Origin: a bacterium
GTDB taxonomy: Bacteria; Bacillota; Clostridia; Oscillospirales; Oscillospiraceae
Direction of reading: 5' to 3'
NCBI GenBank assembly: GCA_004560305.1
Contig: SFVI01000002.1
Span: forward strand, 62,001-126,000
DNA: 64,000 bases
This document shows positions 55,910 to 64,000 of the stretch, in pieces. Position 1 is the stretch's first letter. The number at the start of each line of letters is the position of its first letter. Below the pieces are notes generated by a model, which saw nothing but the letters and a program-made list of their open reading frames with translations, ran no database searches and was not told where the DNA came from. Both the position numbers and the translations under genes were made by a program.

Positions 55910-57193
55910 ATGGCATCATCTTTTGTCGATAAAGCCCGCATCAGCATCCACGCCGGCAAGGGCGGGGATGGGGCGGTGGCCTTCCACAGAGAGAAATATG
56001 TGGCGGCCGGCGGCCCGGACGGGGGCGACGGCGGCCGCGGCGGCAATGTGGTTTTCACCGTGGATGATAATATGTCCACGCTGATGGACTTCCGCTATAA
56101 GCGCAAATATGTGGCCGGCAACGGCGCCAACGGCCAGGGCAAGCGCTGCTACGGCAAAGATGGGGAGACCCTGTATATCAAGGTCCCCCGAGGCACCATT
56201 ATCCGTGACACGGAAACCGGCGCCATCATGCATGACATGTCCACCGGGGAGGATTGGCTGGCTGCCAAGGGCGGTCGCGGCGGCTGGGGCAATATGCACT
56301 TTGCCACGCCCACCCGTCAGGTGCCCCGCTTTGCCAAGCCCGGCCTGCCCGGAGAGAGCCATGACATTACCCTGGAGTTGAAGCTGCTGGCGGATATCGG
56401 TCTGGTGGGCTTCCCCAATGTGGGCAAATCCACCTTGCTCTCCGTGGTCAGCAAGGCCCACCCCAAGATCGCAAACTACCATTTCACCACCCTGTTCCCC
56501 AACCTGGGTGTGGTGTATGTGGATGAAGGCGTGTCCTTCGTCATGGCGGATATCCCCGGCATCATCGAGGGGGCGGCGGAAGGCGCCGGCCTGGGCCATG
56601 ACTTCCTGCGGCATATTGACCGCTGCCGTCTGCTGATCCATCTGGTGGACGTCTCCGGCAGCGAGGGGCGGGATCCGGTGGCGGATTTTGACGCCATCAA
56701 TGCCGAACTGAGCCAGTACAGTCCTGACCTGGCCCGGCGGCCTCAGATCGTGGCCGCCAACAAGTGTGACCTGCTCTATGGTGACCGGGAGAATATTGAC
56801 CGGCTCCGTGCGCACGTGGAAGCGCTGGGCTACACCTTCTTTGAGATGAGCGCCGTCACCCATGAGGGCACCCGGGAACTGGTGAAGGAGTGCGCCCGCC
56901 GCCTGCACGAGCTGCCTCCCATCGCCAGCTATGAGGCGGATTATGTGCCGCCGGAGCCGGTGGTGGACACCTCCGGGGAGCTGAATATCCAGCAGTTTGA
57001 CGATATGTGGATCGTGGAAGGCCCCTGGCTTCAGCGGCTGGTGGCCACGGTGAACTTCTCCGATTATGAAAGCCGTATGTACTTTGACCGGGTCCTCCGG
57101 GAAGCCGGTGTTTTCCAGCGCATGGAAGAGATGGGCGTCAAGGATGGGGACACCGTCAGTATGTACGACCTGATGTTTGAGTATAAGGACTGA
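55910..57193 (+). CDS. obgE: Obg family GTPase
   Basis: A 427-residue Obg/CgtA. The glycine-rich Obg fold (1-~158; AAGGPDGGDGGRGGNVVF), the GTPase domain with GFPNVGKSTLLS (G1), the switch TTLFPNLG and ADIPGIIEGAAEG (G3) with NKCDLL (G4), and a C-terminal OCT domain (~350-427) are all present. It takes part in 50S ribosome maturation and the stress response. GAAGGAGGA precedes the ATG. It overlaps the VanZ-like gene by one base. Confidence 0.96.
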   Translation: MASSFVDKARISIHAGKGGDGAVAFHREKYVAAGGPDGGDGGRGGNVVFTVDDNMSTLMDFRYKRKYVAGNGANGQGKRCYGKDGETLYIKVPRGTIIRDTETGAIMHDMSTGEDWLAAKGGRGGWGNMHFATPTRQVPRFAKPGLPGESHDITLELKLLADIGLVGFPNVGKSTLLSVVSKAHPKIANYHFTTLFPNLGVVYVDEGVSFVMADIPGIIEGAAEGAGLGHDFLRHIDRCRLLIHLVDVSGSEGRDPVADFDAINAELSQYSPDLARRPQIVAANKCDLLYGDRENIDRLRAHVEALGYTFFEMSAVTHEGTRELVKECARRLHELPPIASYEADYVPPEPVVDTSGELNIQQFDDMWIVEGPWLQRLVATVNFSDYESRMYFDRVLREAGVFQRMEEMGVKDGDTVSMYDLMFEYKD

Positions 57194-57663
57194 TGAAGGC
57201 ATCGGCTCGCAAATGCTGGAATATCATCCTGGGCCTGCTGGTGCTTTTGACCCTGGCCTTTATCTGGGGCAACTCCCTGCTGCCCCGGACAGAGTCCCAG
57301 GAAATCAGCCGGGGCCTGCTGGCGGAGCTCTGTGCGGCCCTGGAACATGTGGGTATGCATCTTGATCCGCAGAATGACCATTGGCTGCGGAAGCTGGCCC
57401 ATTTTGGTGAGTTCGGCCTGCTGGGGACGGAGCTGGGTCTGCTGCTGTGCCTGAACAGACGGCAATCTGTTCAGGGCTTTGTCAACTGCGCCTTCGCCGG
57501 CCTGGCTGTGGCTGTCACAGATGAGGCCCTGCAGCTGATCTCCAACCGGGGTTCCCAGGTGCAGGATATACTGCTGGACTTTGCGGGCTTTCTCACCGGC
57601 CTGCTGCTGTGCGGGCTGCTGTGCGGAATCATCGGGAGGAAAAGACCAAAGAATCGGTTTTGA
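57193..57663 (+). CDS. VanZ-like membrane protein
   Basis: A 156-residue protein with four predicted helices and the VanZ-family core LRKLAHFGEFGLLGTELGLLL (about 65-85) and DEALQLISNRGSQVQDILLDFAG. VanZ gives low-level teicoplanin resistance; most relatives have unknown roles. It is coupled to obgE by a TGATG overlap. HAD hydrolase follows after 15 bp. Confidence 0.85.
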   Translation: MKASARKCWNIILGLLVLLTLAFIWGNSLLPRTESQEISRGLLAELCAALEHVGMHLDPQNDHWLRKLAHFGEFGLLGTELGLLLCLNRRQSVQGFVNCAFAGLAVAVTDEALQLISNRGSQVQDILLDFAGFLTGLLLCGLLCGIIGRKRPKNRF

Positions 57664-57678
57664 AAGGAGACTGGCACA

Positions 57679-58296
57679 ATGATAAAAAACATCGTTTTTG
57701 ACATGGGCAACGTACTCTTTACATTTAAACCCAGCGAATATATCCGCCGCTTGGGCTATACCGGGCAGGATGCGGAGCTGCTGGAGACGGAGGTCTTTCT
57801 CACGCCGGAATGGAGCGCCACGGACAGGGGCACATTGAAACCGCCCCAGGCTGCCCGGATCCTGGCCCAGCGGGTACCAGAGCATTTGAAGCCTGCGGTG
57901 GAGCCTTTGGTCTGCCATTGGTGGGAAGGGGATCTGATGCCTGTTCCCGGCATGGGTGACCTGGTTCGGGAATTGAAGGCCAATGGTTACCACATCTATC
58001 TGCTGTCCAACGCATCCCGCTATATTTATGAATACTTCCACCGTCTTCCCGCTGCCGATTGCTTTGAAGGCCTGCTGGTCTCTGCAGACTGGCTGATGGC
58101 CAAGCCCCAGCACGAAATCTATGAAAAGCTGTATGCCCGCTTTGACCTGATCCCCGATGAGTGCTTTTTCGTGGATGACCGGGTTGACAATGTGGAGGTG
58201 GCCCAGCTCACCGGGATGCACGCTACCGTCTTCCGGGGCGACGTCTCCCGCCTGCGCCGGGAAATGGGAGAAGCAGGAATCACCGTGCAAGCCTGA
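57679..58296 (+). CDS. HAD-superfamily hydrolase
   Basis: A 205-residue HAD phosphatase of the subfamily IA.3/YihX type. Motif I NIVFDMGNVLFTF (nucleophile Asp8), motif II LLSNAS, motif III Lys in KPQHEIYEKL, and motif IV CFFVDDRVDNVEVA are all present, with a helical cap between I and II. It hydrolyses a small phosphorylated metabolite, perhaps a sugar phosphate. GAAAGGAG precedes the ATG. It is followed by a terminator-like palindrome. Confidence 0.88.
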   Translation: MIKNIVFDMGNVLFTFKPSEYIRRLGYTGQDAELLETEVFLTPEWSATDRGTLKPPQAARILAQRVPEHLKPAVEPLVCHWWEGDLMPVPGMGDLVRELKANGYHIYLLSNASRYIYEYFHRLPAADCFEGLLVSADWLMAKPQHEIYEKLYARFDLIPDECFFVDDRVDNVEVAQLTGMHATVFRGDVSRLRREMGEAGITVQA

Positions 58297-58328
58297 AAGA
58301 CCTTGCGAAAAATCAGATATGCATATAC

Positions 58329-58364
58329 AATAAACACGACACACTGTTGTCGTGTTTATTTTTG
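58329..58364 (+). terminator. perfect palindrome: terminator and possible WYL operator
   Basis: AATAAACACGACA (58329-58341) pairs perfectly with TGTCGTGTTTATT (58348-58360) over CACTGT, followed by TTTTG. The next six bases are TATAAT (58365-58370), the -10 of the following gene, so the same palindrome covers the -35 position. Confidence 0.7.
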
Positions 58365-58390
58365 TATAATCGGTACATGAGGATAGACGT

Positions 58391-59302
58391 ATGAAGATCG
58401 ACCGACTGATCGGCATTTTGTCCATCTTGCTCCAGCGGGAAAGCGTCACCGCCCCGGAGCTGGCGGAACGCTTTGAAGTATCCCGCCGTACCATCAACCG
58501 GGATGTGGAGGCCCTCTGCCAGGCAGGCATCCCCATCGCCACCCGGCAGGGGGCAGGGGGCGGCATTTCCATCATGGAAGGGTACCGCATGGACAGAACG
58601 GTGCTGAGCACCGCCGATATGCAGGCCATCCTGGCGGGGCTGCGAAGCCTGGACAGCATCAGCGATACCAAACGCTATGCCCAGCTGATGGAAAAGCTAT
58701 CTGCCGGGACTTCGGATGTGATCAGTGCAGGGCCGGCTTTTCTCATCGACCTTTCCTCCTGGTATAAGGACAGCCTGACCCCCAAGATTCAGCTGATCCA
58801 CGGGGCCATAGAGGCAGGACTGGTCATCGGCTTTGACTACCTTTCCCCCGGCGGGGAAAGCCGGCGGGAGATCGAGCCCTGTTATCTGGTGTTTCGCTGG
58901 TCCAGCTGGTATGTCTGGGGCTGGTGCCGTAGCCGGGAGGATTACCGCCTCTTTAAGCTCAACCGCATGGACGGTCTGCACCTGACCGGGGCGGGCTTTG
59001 ATAAGCGCCCGGCCCCGCTGCCGGACTTGAGTACCCAGCACATCTTCCCCGGGGGCATCCGGGTGAAGGCCCTGTTCACGCCGGACTGCGCCTGGCGGCT
59101 GGCGGAGGAATTCGGCCGGGACTGCTATGCGCCCCAGCCCGATGGCCGCCTGCTGTTCCAGGCGGACTATACCGACAAGGAGAACCTGCTCAGCTGGCTG
59201 CTGACCTTCGGGGAAAAGGCGGAGCTTCTGGAACCAACAGAGATCCGCCGGGAGCTGGCGGAGAAAATCAAACGAATGGGGGAGACCTATGGACTACATT
59301 AA
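58391..59302 (+). CDS. YafY/DeoR-like transcriptional regulator with WYL domain
   Basis: A 303-residue regulator. The N-terminal HTH_11 (RLIGILSILLQRESVTAPELAERFEVSRRTINRDVEALCQAGIP, residues 4-50) and the WYL domain (EPCYLVFRWSSWYVWGWCRSREDYRLFKLNRM) define the family, with a C-terminal WCX region. It probably senses a small ligand and controls itself and the three genes after it. A TATAAT box lies 20 bp upstream, and a 13-bp inverted repeat just before that box is a candidate operator. Confidence 0.88.
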   Translation: MKIDRLIGILSILLQRESVTAPELAERFEVSRRTINRDVEALCQAGIPIATRQGAGGGISIMEGYRMDRTVLSTADMQAILAGLRSLDSISDTKRYAQLMEKLSAGTSDVISAGPAFLIDLSSWYKDSLTPKIQLIHGAIEAGLVIGFDYLSPGGESRREIEPCYLVFRWSSWYVWGWCRSREDYRLFKLNRMDGLHLTGAGFDKRPAPLPDLSTQHIFPGGIRVKALFTPDCAWRLAEEFGRDCYAPQPDGRLLFQADYTDKENLLSWLLTFGEKAELLEPTEIRRELAEKIKRMGETYGLH

Positions 59303-60041
59303 ACTGACAAGCGAGAACCTGGACGGCGAGCACATCTGCTGCGCCATATCCAGCAACAAAGATCCCCAGGTGCTGAGCAAAAAACAGTGGCTGCGGGACC
59401 GGCTGGAAGAGGGACTGGTGTTTCTCAAGGGCGATATCCGGGGCAAGTGCTTTATTGAGTACATCCCGGCGGAATATGCCTGGGTGCCCATTGAAGCGGC
59501 GGGCTATATGCACATCAACTGCTTCTGGGTCTCCGGCGCCTGCAAAGGCCATGGGTATTCCAACGCGCTGCTGGAAGCCTGCATAGAGGATGCAAAAGCC
59601 CGGGGTATGCAGGGCCTGACTGTGATCTCCTCCCATAAAAAGCAGTCCTTCCTGTCAGACCCAAAGTATCTGTCTCATAAGGGCTTCCGTCTGGCGGACA
59701 CGGCGGAACCCTTTTTCACCCTGCTGTACCTGCCCTTTGAGGACAGCGGGGAAAAGCCCCGCTTCAAAGCGGCGGTGAAGAACCCGGCCACCGGGGAAAT
59801 GGGCTTTCGCCTGTATTACACCCCCGGCTGCCCCTTTACCGCCAAGTATGTTCCTCTGATCGAAGCCTGCGCCCGGCAGCGGGGCATCGCCTTCCAAAGC
59901 ACCCTGCTGGACAGCCGGGAGAAGGCGCAAAACGCCCCCGCCGCCTGGACGAACTATGCGCTGTTCTATAATGGAAAGTACATCACCAACGAGATCCTGT
60001 CCGAAAAGAAGTTCCTTGCCCTGTGGGAAGAATTGCAATGA
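59289..60041 (+). CDS. GNAT acetyltransferase with YoaP-like C-terminal domain
   Basis: A 250-residue fusion. Residues 1-~145 form a GNAT domain (INCFWVSGACKGHGYSNALLEACIEDAK is the acetyl-CoA motif region). The rest is a YoaP-like domain with a thioredoxin-like YYTPGCPFTAKYVPLIE and KYITNEILSEKKF. Substrate unknown; such proteins often sit in stress or detoxification operons. It overlaps the regulator gene by 14 bp, so it is coupled to it. Confidence 0.83.
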   Translation: MDYIKLTSENLDGEHICCAISSNKDPQVLSKKQWLRDRLEEGLVFLKGDIRGKCFIEYIPAEYAWVPIEAAGYMHINCFWVSGACKGHGYSNALLEACIEDAKARGMQGLTVISSHKKQSFLSDPKYLSHKGFRLADTAEPFFTLLYLPFEDSGEKPRFKAAVKNPATGEMGFRLYYTPGCPFTAKYVPLIEACARQRGIAFQSTLLDSREKAQNAPAAWTNYALFYNGKYITNEILSEKKFLALWEELQ

Positions 60042-60074
60042 AGATATATGAAATAAAAACGGGGAGGAAAAGCG

Positions 60075-60395
60075 ATGGCATCACGGCTTGAATATGTGCA
60101 GTATGTGGCGGAGCAGCTCTCTGGCGCGGGGGAGATCACCTATAAAAAGATGTTCGGGGAGTACGGCCTGTACTGCGACAGCAAGATCTTCGCCAACATC
60201 TCCGACGATCAGCTGTTTGTCAAAATTACCGAGGCGGGCCGCAGCCTGTTCCCGGGCCTGCCGGAAGCCCCGCCCTATCCGGGGGCGAAGGATTATTTCC
60301 TCATCGAGAACGTGGACGACCGGGACTTCCTCACCGCCCTGACCCTGACTACCTGCCAGGCCCTGCCCGAAGCGAAAACGAAAAGGAGGATATAA
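60075..60395 (+). CDS. TfoX N-terminal domain protein
   Basis: A 106-residue protein consisting of a TfoX_N domain: LEYVQYVAEQLSGAGEITYKKMFGEYGLYCD, then FVKITEAGR and PYPGAKDYFLIE. The stand-alone domain is common in Firmicutes operons with WYL or GyrI-like genes, with no proven function; it is not evidence for competence. GGGGAGGAAA precedes the ATG. Confidence 0.85.
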   Translation: MASRLEYVQYVAEQLSGAGEITYKKMFGEYGLYCDSKIFANISDDQLFVKITEAGRSLFPGLPEAPPYPGAKDYFLIENVDDRDFLTALTLTTCQALPEAKTKRRI

Positions 60396-60397
60396 CC

Positions 60398-61030
60398 ATG
60401 GCCTTTGATTACAAGAAGGAGTACAAGGAATTCTACCTGCCAAAGAAAAAGCCGGAGATCGTGGAGGTCCCGCCCATGAACTATATCGCCGTCCGGGGCA
60501 CCGGCGACCCCAACCAGGAGGACGGGGATTACAAAAGGTCCATCGGCCTGCTGTACGCCATCGCCTTTACCATCAAGATGAGCGAGCGCAGCGGCCACCG
60601 GATCGACGGCTACTTTGACTATGTGGTGCCGCCTTTGGAGGGCTTCTGGTGGCAGGAGGGCGTGGAGGGTTTCGACTATACCAGCAAGGAGCTGTTCCAC
60701 TGGATCTCCGTTATCCGCCTGCCGGACTTTGTGACCCGGGACGATTTTACCTGGGCCGTGGCCGAAGCCACTGCCAAGAAAAAGCAGGATTTCTCCCAGG
60801 TGGAGTTTATCACCGTGGAGGAGGGGCTCTGCGTCCAGATGCTGCACATCGGCCCTTATGACGACGAGCCGGCCAACGTGGCCCTGATGGATGCCTTCAT
60901 TGCGGCCAGGGGCTATGCAAACGACTTCTCCGACGCCCGCCTCCACCATGAGATCTACCTATCTGACGCCAGAAGGACGGCGCCGGAAAAGCTGAAAACC
61001 GTTATCCGCCACCCCATAAAGAAAACATAG
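60398..61030 (+). CDS. GyrI-like small-molecule-binding domain protein
   Basis: A 210-residue protein with the GyrI-like fold (PEIVEVPPMNYIAVRGTGDPNQEDGDYKRSIGLLYAIAFTIK, FWWQEGVEG, MLHIGPYDDEPANVALMDAFI). Stand-alone members bind, and in some cases hydrolyse, hydrophobic toxicants. It lies 2 bp after the TfoX-domain gene with AAAGGAGG ahead of its ATG. It is the last gene of the WYL operon. Confidence 0.85.
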   Translation: MAFDYKKEYKEFYLPKKKPEIVEVPPMNYIAVRGTGDPNQEDGDYKRSIGLLYAIAFTIKMSERSGHRIDGYFDYVVPPLEGFWWQEGVEGFDYTSKELFHWISVIRLPDFVTRDDFTWAVAEATAKKKQDFSQVEFITVEEGLCVQMLHIGPYDDEPANVALMDAFIAARGYANDFSDARLHHEIYLSDARRTAPEKLKTVIRHPIKKT

Positions 61031-61035
61031 AGAGC

Positions 61036-61075
61036 AAATATCGCCTGACCAAATTTCTCTGGTCGGGCGATATTT
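61036..61075 (+). terminator. hairpin ending the WYL operon
   Basis: AAATATCGCCTGACCA / TGGTCGGGCGATATTT, 16 bp with one wobble. The tail is weak (ACTTG). Confidence 0.7.
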
Positions 61076-61077
61076 AC

Positions 61078-61106
61078 TTGCAATTATTGTCTTGATAAGA
61101 TATAAT
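61078..61106 (+). promoter_or_regulatory. promoter of the Y-family polymerase operon
   Basis: TTGCAA (61078-61083), 17 bp, TATAAT (61101-61106), 31 bp before the ATG. I see no LexA-type GAAC-N4-GTTC box. Confidence 0.7.
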
Positions 61107-61137
61107 AGAGCCAGAAATTCGAAAGGACGGAGAAACC

Positions 61138-62643
61138 ATGGGGGACAGAACCTATATCGCCATTGACCTGAAGTCCTTCTATGCCTCTGTGGAGTGCGTG
61201 GAGCGGGGGCTGGACCCGCTGGACACCTGCCTTGTGGTGGCTGACAGCAGCCGCACGGAAAAGACCATCTGCCTGGCTGTCACTCCGCCGCTGAAGGCCT
61301 ATGGCATTTCCGGCCGGGCCCGGTTGTTTGAGGTGGTGCAGCAGGTAAAGACGGAGAATGCCCGCCGCCGTGGCCGGTTCCGGGGCGGGGACTTCACCGG
61401 CAAATCCTGCCTGGCCAGTGAGCTGGCGCGTGATCCCCATCTGGAGCTGGACTATATCGTGGCCCAACCCCGCATGGCCCATTACATTGATTACAGCACC
61501 AGAGTATATAATATCTATACCCGGTATGTGGCGCCGGAGGATATTCATGTCTATTCCATCGACGAGGTGTTCATGGACGCCACGGATTACCTGAAAACCC
61601 GGGGCATCTCCGCCCATGACTTTGCCCGCATGATCATAAGCGACGTGCTGCATGAAACCGGCATCACCGCCACCGCGGGCATCGGCAGCAATCTCTACCT
61701 CTGCAAGGTGGCCATGGATATCCGGGCCAAACGGGTTCCGGCGGATCGGGACGGGGTGCGCATTGCGGCGCTGGACGAGGAGAGCTACCGCCGCTTATTG
61801 TGGGGCCATCAGCCGCTGACGGACTTCTGGCGGGTGGGCCGGGGCTATGCCCGGAAGCTGGAGGCTGTGGGCCTGCGCACCATGGGGGATATTGCCCGCT
61901 GCTCTTTGGGCGGGGCCAACGAATATTATAATGAGGAGCTGCTGTATAAGCTGTTCGGCGTCAACGCCCAGCTGCTCATCGATCATGCCTGGGGCTGGGA
62001 GCCCTGCACCATCAGGGACATCAAGGCCTACCGGCCGGAGAGCAGCAGCATCAGCGTGGGCCAGGTGCTGCAAGGCCCCTATGACTTTGCGGGCGGCAAA
62101 ATGATCCTGCGGGAAATGACCGACGGCCTGGTTTTGGACCTGGTGGATCAGGGCCTGGTCACCAATCAGATCGTCCTCACCGTGGGCTATGACAGGGATA
62201 ACCCGGAATCGGGCTACATCGGCGAGACCCAGATGGATGCCTATGGCCGGCAGCTGCCCAAGGCCGCCCACGGCAGCAGCAATCTGGGCTGCCATACCTC
62301 CTCCACCCGGCAGATCATGGACGCTGCTATGGCGCTGTATGACCGCATTGTGGATCAGAGGCTGCCGGTGCGGCGCATGTATGTGGTAGCGGCCAACGTG
62401 ATGCGGAGCGGGGATGTGCAGGAGCCGGAAACGGAGCAGCTGGACCTGTTCACTGACTATGAGCAGCGCAGCAGGCAGCGGGAGGAAGAGCGGGCCGCCC
62501 TGGCCCGGGAGCGGAACAAGCAGCGGGCCATGCTGGCCATCAAAAAGAAATACGGCAAAAACGCCATCCTCCCCGGCACCAGCTACCAGGAGGGGGCCAC
62601 CGGCCGGGACAGGAACCGGCAGATCGGAGGGCACCGAGCATGA
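61138..62643 (+). CDS. Y-family DNA polymerase (UmuC/ImpB-like)
   Basis: A 501-residue translesion polymerase. IAIDLKSFYASVECVERG carries the first metal Asp, the palm signature is VYSIDEVFMDATDYL, the HhH region is FWRVGRGYARKLEAVGLRTMGDIA, and EQLDLF (about 435-440) fits a sliding-clamp-binding motif. The C-terminal ~60 residues are Arg/Glu-rich. It belongs to the longer Firmicutes group usually encoded with a YolD-like protein, as here (4-bp ATGA overlap). Confidence 0.9.
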   Translation: MGDRTYIAIDLKSFYASVECVERGLDPLDTCLVVADSSRTEKTICLAVTPPLKAYGISGRARLFEVVQQVKTENARRRGRFRGGDFTGKSCLASELARDPHLELDYIVAQPRMAHYIDYSTRVYNIYTRYVAPEDIHVYSIDEVFMDATDYLKTRGISAHDFARMIISDVLHETGITATAGIGSNLYLCKVAMDIRAKRVPADRDGVRIAALDEESYRRLLWGHQPLTDFWRVGRGYARKLEAVGLRTMGDIARCSLGGANEYYNEELLYKLFGVNAQLLIDHAWGWEPCTIRDIKAYRPESSSISVGQVLQGPYDFAGGKMILREMTDGLVLDLVDQGLVTNQIVLTVGYDRDNPESGYIGETQMDAYGRQLPKAAHGSSNLGCHTSSTRQIMDAAMALYDRIVDQRLPVRRMYVVAANVMRSGDVQEPETEQLDLFTDYEQRSRQREEERAALARERNKQRAMLAIKKKYGKNAILPGTSYQEGATGRDRNRQIGGHRA

Positions 62644-63062
62644 ACCATCAATATGACGACATTCTGTCCCTGCCGCGTCCGGTTTCTCCCAGCCACCCGC
62701 CTATGCCGCTGATCGACCGGGCGGCCCAGTTTTCCCCCTTTGCCGCCCTCACCGGCTTTGAAGCCGCGGTGCTGGAGGCGGCCCGCCTGACGGAGGCGCG
62801 GCCAGAGCTGGACGAGAGCCGCAAGGAGCAGCTGAACGCCCGCCTGCAAATATTAAAGGCCTGTAGCCGGGAGCGGCCACAGGCGGAGATTTGCTATTTC
62901 AAGCCCGATGAACGGAAAACCGGGGGCGCCTGTGTCACGATCACCGGCACCGTGAAAAAGGTGGATGACTTCACCCGGCGTGTCACCATGGCCGACGGCA
63001 CCGTGATCCCCATGGAGGACATTCTGGATATCAAAGCAGAGCGTGAGGAGGGCAGAATATGA
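62640..63062 (+). CDS. YolD-like protein
   Basis: A 140-residue protein. The N-terminal LPRPVSPSHPPMPLIDRAAQFSPFAAL (about 11-37) is the conserved block of the group found after Y-family polymerases. The C-terminal part (VTITGTVKKVDDFTRRVTMADGTVIPMEDILDI) is the YolD-type small beta barrel. YolD proteins are thought to assist or regulate UmuC-like polymerases. It overlaps the polymerase gene by 4 bp and the EcsC gene by 4 bp. Confidence 0.82.
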   Translation: MNHQYDDILSLPRPVSPSHPPMPLIDRAAQFSPFAALTGFEAAVLEAARLTEARPELDESRKEQLNARLQILKACSRERPQAEICYFKPDERKTGGACVTITGTVKKVDDFTRRVTMADGTVIPMEDILDIKAEREEGRI

Positions 63063-63847
63063 TCGGTAAGGAAAAACGGCGGGAAGCCGCCATACAAAAG
63101 GAACTGCTTCTTTTGCAGAAGCAGGAGGAGAAGCTGGCTGCTGCAGCCGCAAAAGCCAGTGGCGGCAGCTGGAAGGAAAACCTTGAACGCAAGCTGCCGG
63201 AAAAGGTGTATGAGGGGCTGCAAAGCGCCTTCTGCAAGGGCTTTACGCTGGTTTTTGACAAAGGGCGCACCCTGATTGAGAAAAGCTATGATAAGGAGGG
63301 CCTGCGGGAAGACCAGCGCATTCGGGACTATGCCTTTCAGGTGAAGGGCGGCCGCCGGGAGCTGAAGCAGCTTCGGAAAAGCGCCCGGCAGTCGGAGCTG
63401 ATGAACCTGACCGCCACCACAGTGGAGGGGCTGGGGCTGGGGGCGCTGGGCATAGGCCTGCCGGATATTGTCCTCTTTCTCAGCACCCTGCTCCGGGGCA
63501 TCTATGAGACGGCCCTAAGCTATGGCTTTGACTATACGCAGCGGAGCGAGCAGATGCTGATCCTGAAAATGATGGCCGCCGCCCTCAGCACCGGCCAGGA
63601 ATGGGAACGGTTAAACAGGGAAGTGGAGCAGGGTCCCCCGCCGCCGGAACAGATTACCGAGGCCAGCTTCCAGGCCCAGCTGCAGGAGACGGCCTCAGTC
63701 TTTGCCCTGGATATGCTGCTGCTGAAATTCATACAGGGCCTGCCGGTGGTGGGCCTGATCGGCGGTGCGGCAAACCCTGTCTATTACCGAAAAGTCATGC
63801 GCTATGTGCAGCTGAAATACCATAAGCGCTACCTGCTGAAGCTGTAA
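63059..63847 (+). CDS. EcsC family protein
   Basis: A 262-residue EcsC-type protein. After a basic coiled-coil-like start (IQKELLLLQKQEEKLAAAAAK), it has the family region LERKLPEKVYEGLQSAFCKGFTLVFDKG and GLGLGALGIGLPDIVLFLSTLLRGIYETALSYGFD (hydrophobic, about 120-155), and ends VVGLIGGAANPVYYRKVMRYVQLKYHKRY. The function is unknown; EcsC was first seen beside the EcsAB ABC exporter. Here it is coupled to the polymerase-YolD pair by a 4-bp overlap. Confidence 0.87.
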   Translation: MIGKEKRREAAIQKELLLLQKQEEKLAAAAAKASGGSWKENLERKLPEKVYEGLQSAFCKGFTLVFDKGRTLIEKSYDKEGLREDQRIRDYAFQVKGGRRELKQLRKSARQSELMNLTATTVEGLGLGALGIGLPDIVLFLSTLLRGIYETALSYGFDYTQRSEQMLILKMMAAALSTGQEWERLNREVEQGPPPPEQITEASFQAQLQETASVFALDMLLLKFIQGLPVVGLIGGAANPVYYRKVMRYVQLKYHKRYLLKL

Positions 63848-63899
63848 AGAAGTGCCCATAAAACGCAGGAAAAGCCCAAACTATTTTTTGTAAATCAAC

Positions 63900-63931
63900 A
63901 GCCGCGCAGGAACAGAGCGTCCTGCGCGGCT
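63900..63931. terminator. convergent terminator hairpin
   Basis: AGCCGCGCAGGA / TCCTGCGCGGCT perfect 12-bp stem. The minus-strand tail is T-rich (GTTGATTTAC), which suits a gene entering from the right. Confidence 0.65.
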
Positions 63932-63957
63932 TTGCCGTCATATAGGTATACTTCGGT

Positions 63958-64000
63958 TCAGTGCTGCCGGGGCTGGGGACAGGAAATCTCCAGCATCTCC
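63958..64000 (-). CDS. possible C-terminal end of a gene entering from the right
   Basis: On the minus strand the frame is open from the window edge to a TGA at 63958-63960 (ending MLEISCPQPRQH). It is followed by the hairpin at 63900-63931 in terminator position. Too short to identify. Confidence 0.3.
   Translation of the reverse strand, partial: EMLEISCPQPRQH

Noticed and set aside
60075..60395. Competence regulator TfoX
   Set aside because: Only the N-terminal domain is present; the stand-alone domain in Firmicutes operons does not indicate competence.

Overview
The window looks like a chromosome segment from an anaerobic gut Firmicute of class Clostridia, probably an uncultured Oscillospirales-type lineage. 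This is an inference. It rests on three bile-acid 7-alpha-dehydroxylation (bai) genes, GC-rich coding sequence combined with Gram-positive style AGGAGG ribosome binding sites and sigma-A promoters (TTGACA-N17-TATAAT), intrinsic terminators after almost every operon, UPF0735 and TIGR04086 type proteins, and a corrinoid/folate one-carbon module. I see no rRNA, tRNA, CRISPR array, phage or transposase gene.

Layout. 1-2968: 3' end of a bai locus (baiCD fragment, baiE, a terminator, then a baiA-type dehydrogenase). 3049-13776: one 10.7 kb transcription unit with a clear promoter and terminator. It encodes four sugar-transfer-associated ATP-grasp proteins, a TupA-type ATP-grasp protein, an opine-type dehydrogenase, a polysaccharide pyruvyl transferase, two GT2 glycosyltransferases, a sodium:solute symporter and a 34-residue membrane microprotein. 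I take it to be an uncharacterised system for making an amino-acid, opine or pyruvate decorated glycan or glycoconjugate. 13780-18173: fumarase alpha and beta subunits separated by a GT-C membrane glycosyltransferase, then malic enzyme. 18189-25338: a corrinoid methyl-transfer module (URO-D/corrinoid fusion and DUF2284 on the minus strand; RACo, homocysteine methyltransferase, cyclodeaminase, FolD and 5-formyl-THF cyclo-ligase on the plus strand) sharing back-to-back promoters. 25339-25707: an unusual intergenic region with a duplicated terminator flanking a MITE-like element, then a 14-bp-period array. 25707-30923: small and housekeeping genes (DUF1810, CDP-alcohol phosphatidyltransferase, RlmD-like methyltransferase, a lipoprotein, HD protein, Sfp-type transferase, dapA). 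30994-36454: queA-tgt-yajC, membrane proteins, xerD and an ACT protein. 36493-44871: CyuA-type desulfidase, a second terminator-duplicating element, an unknown protein, GluQRS, PspC, a TIM-barrel protein, polysaccharide deacetylase, NAD synthetase and an SDR. 44939-49970: GHKL/LytTR two-component system divergent from a BceAB-like ABC exporter. 50024-53059: HypA and a large iron-sulfur flavoprotein. 53236-61030: CYTH protein, DUF3298 lipoprotein, rplU-rpmA-obgE-vanZ, a HAD phosphatase and a WYL-regulated stress-type operon. 61078-63847: Y-family polymerase, YolD-like protein and EcsC.

Together, fumarase, malic enzyme, the folate/corrinoid genes and the large FeS flavoprotein fit an anaerobe that balances redox through C4 acids and one-carbon units, and the bai genes add bile-acid use as an electron sink. 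The two main novelty candidates are the ATP-grasp/opine operon and a family of roughly 210-bp elements, each lying between two exact copies of the local terminator and sharing the end motif SAGNNTGTCAAARAA.
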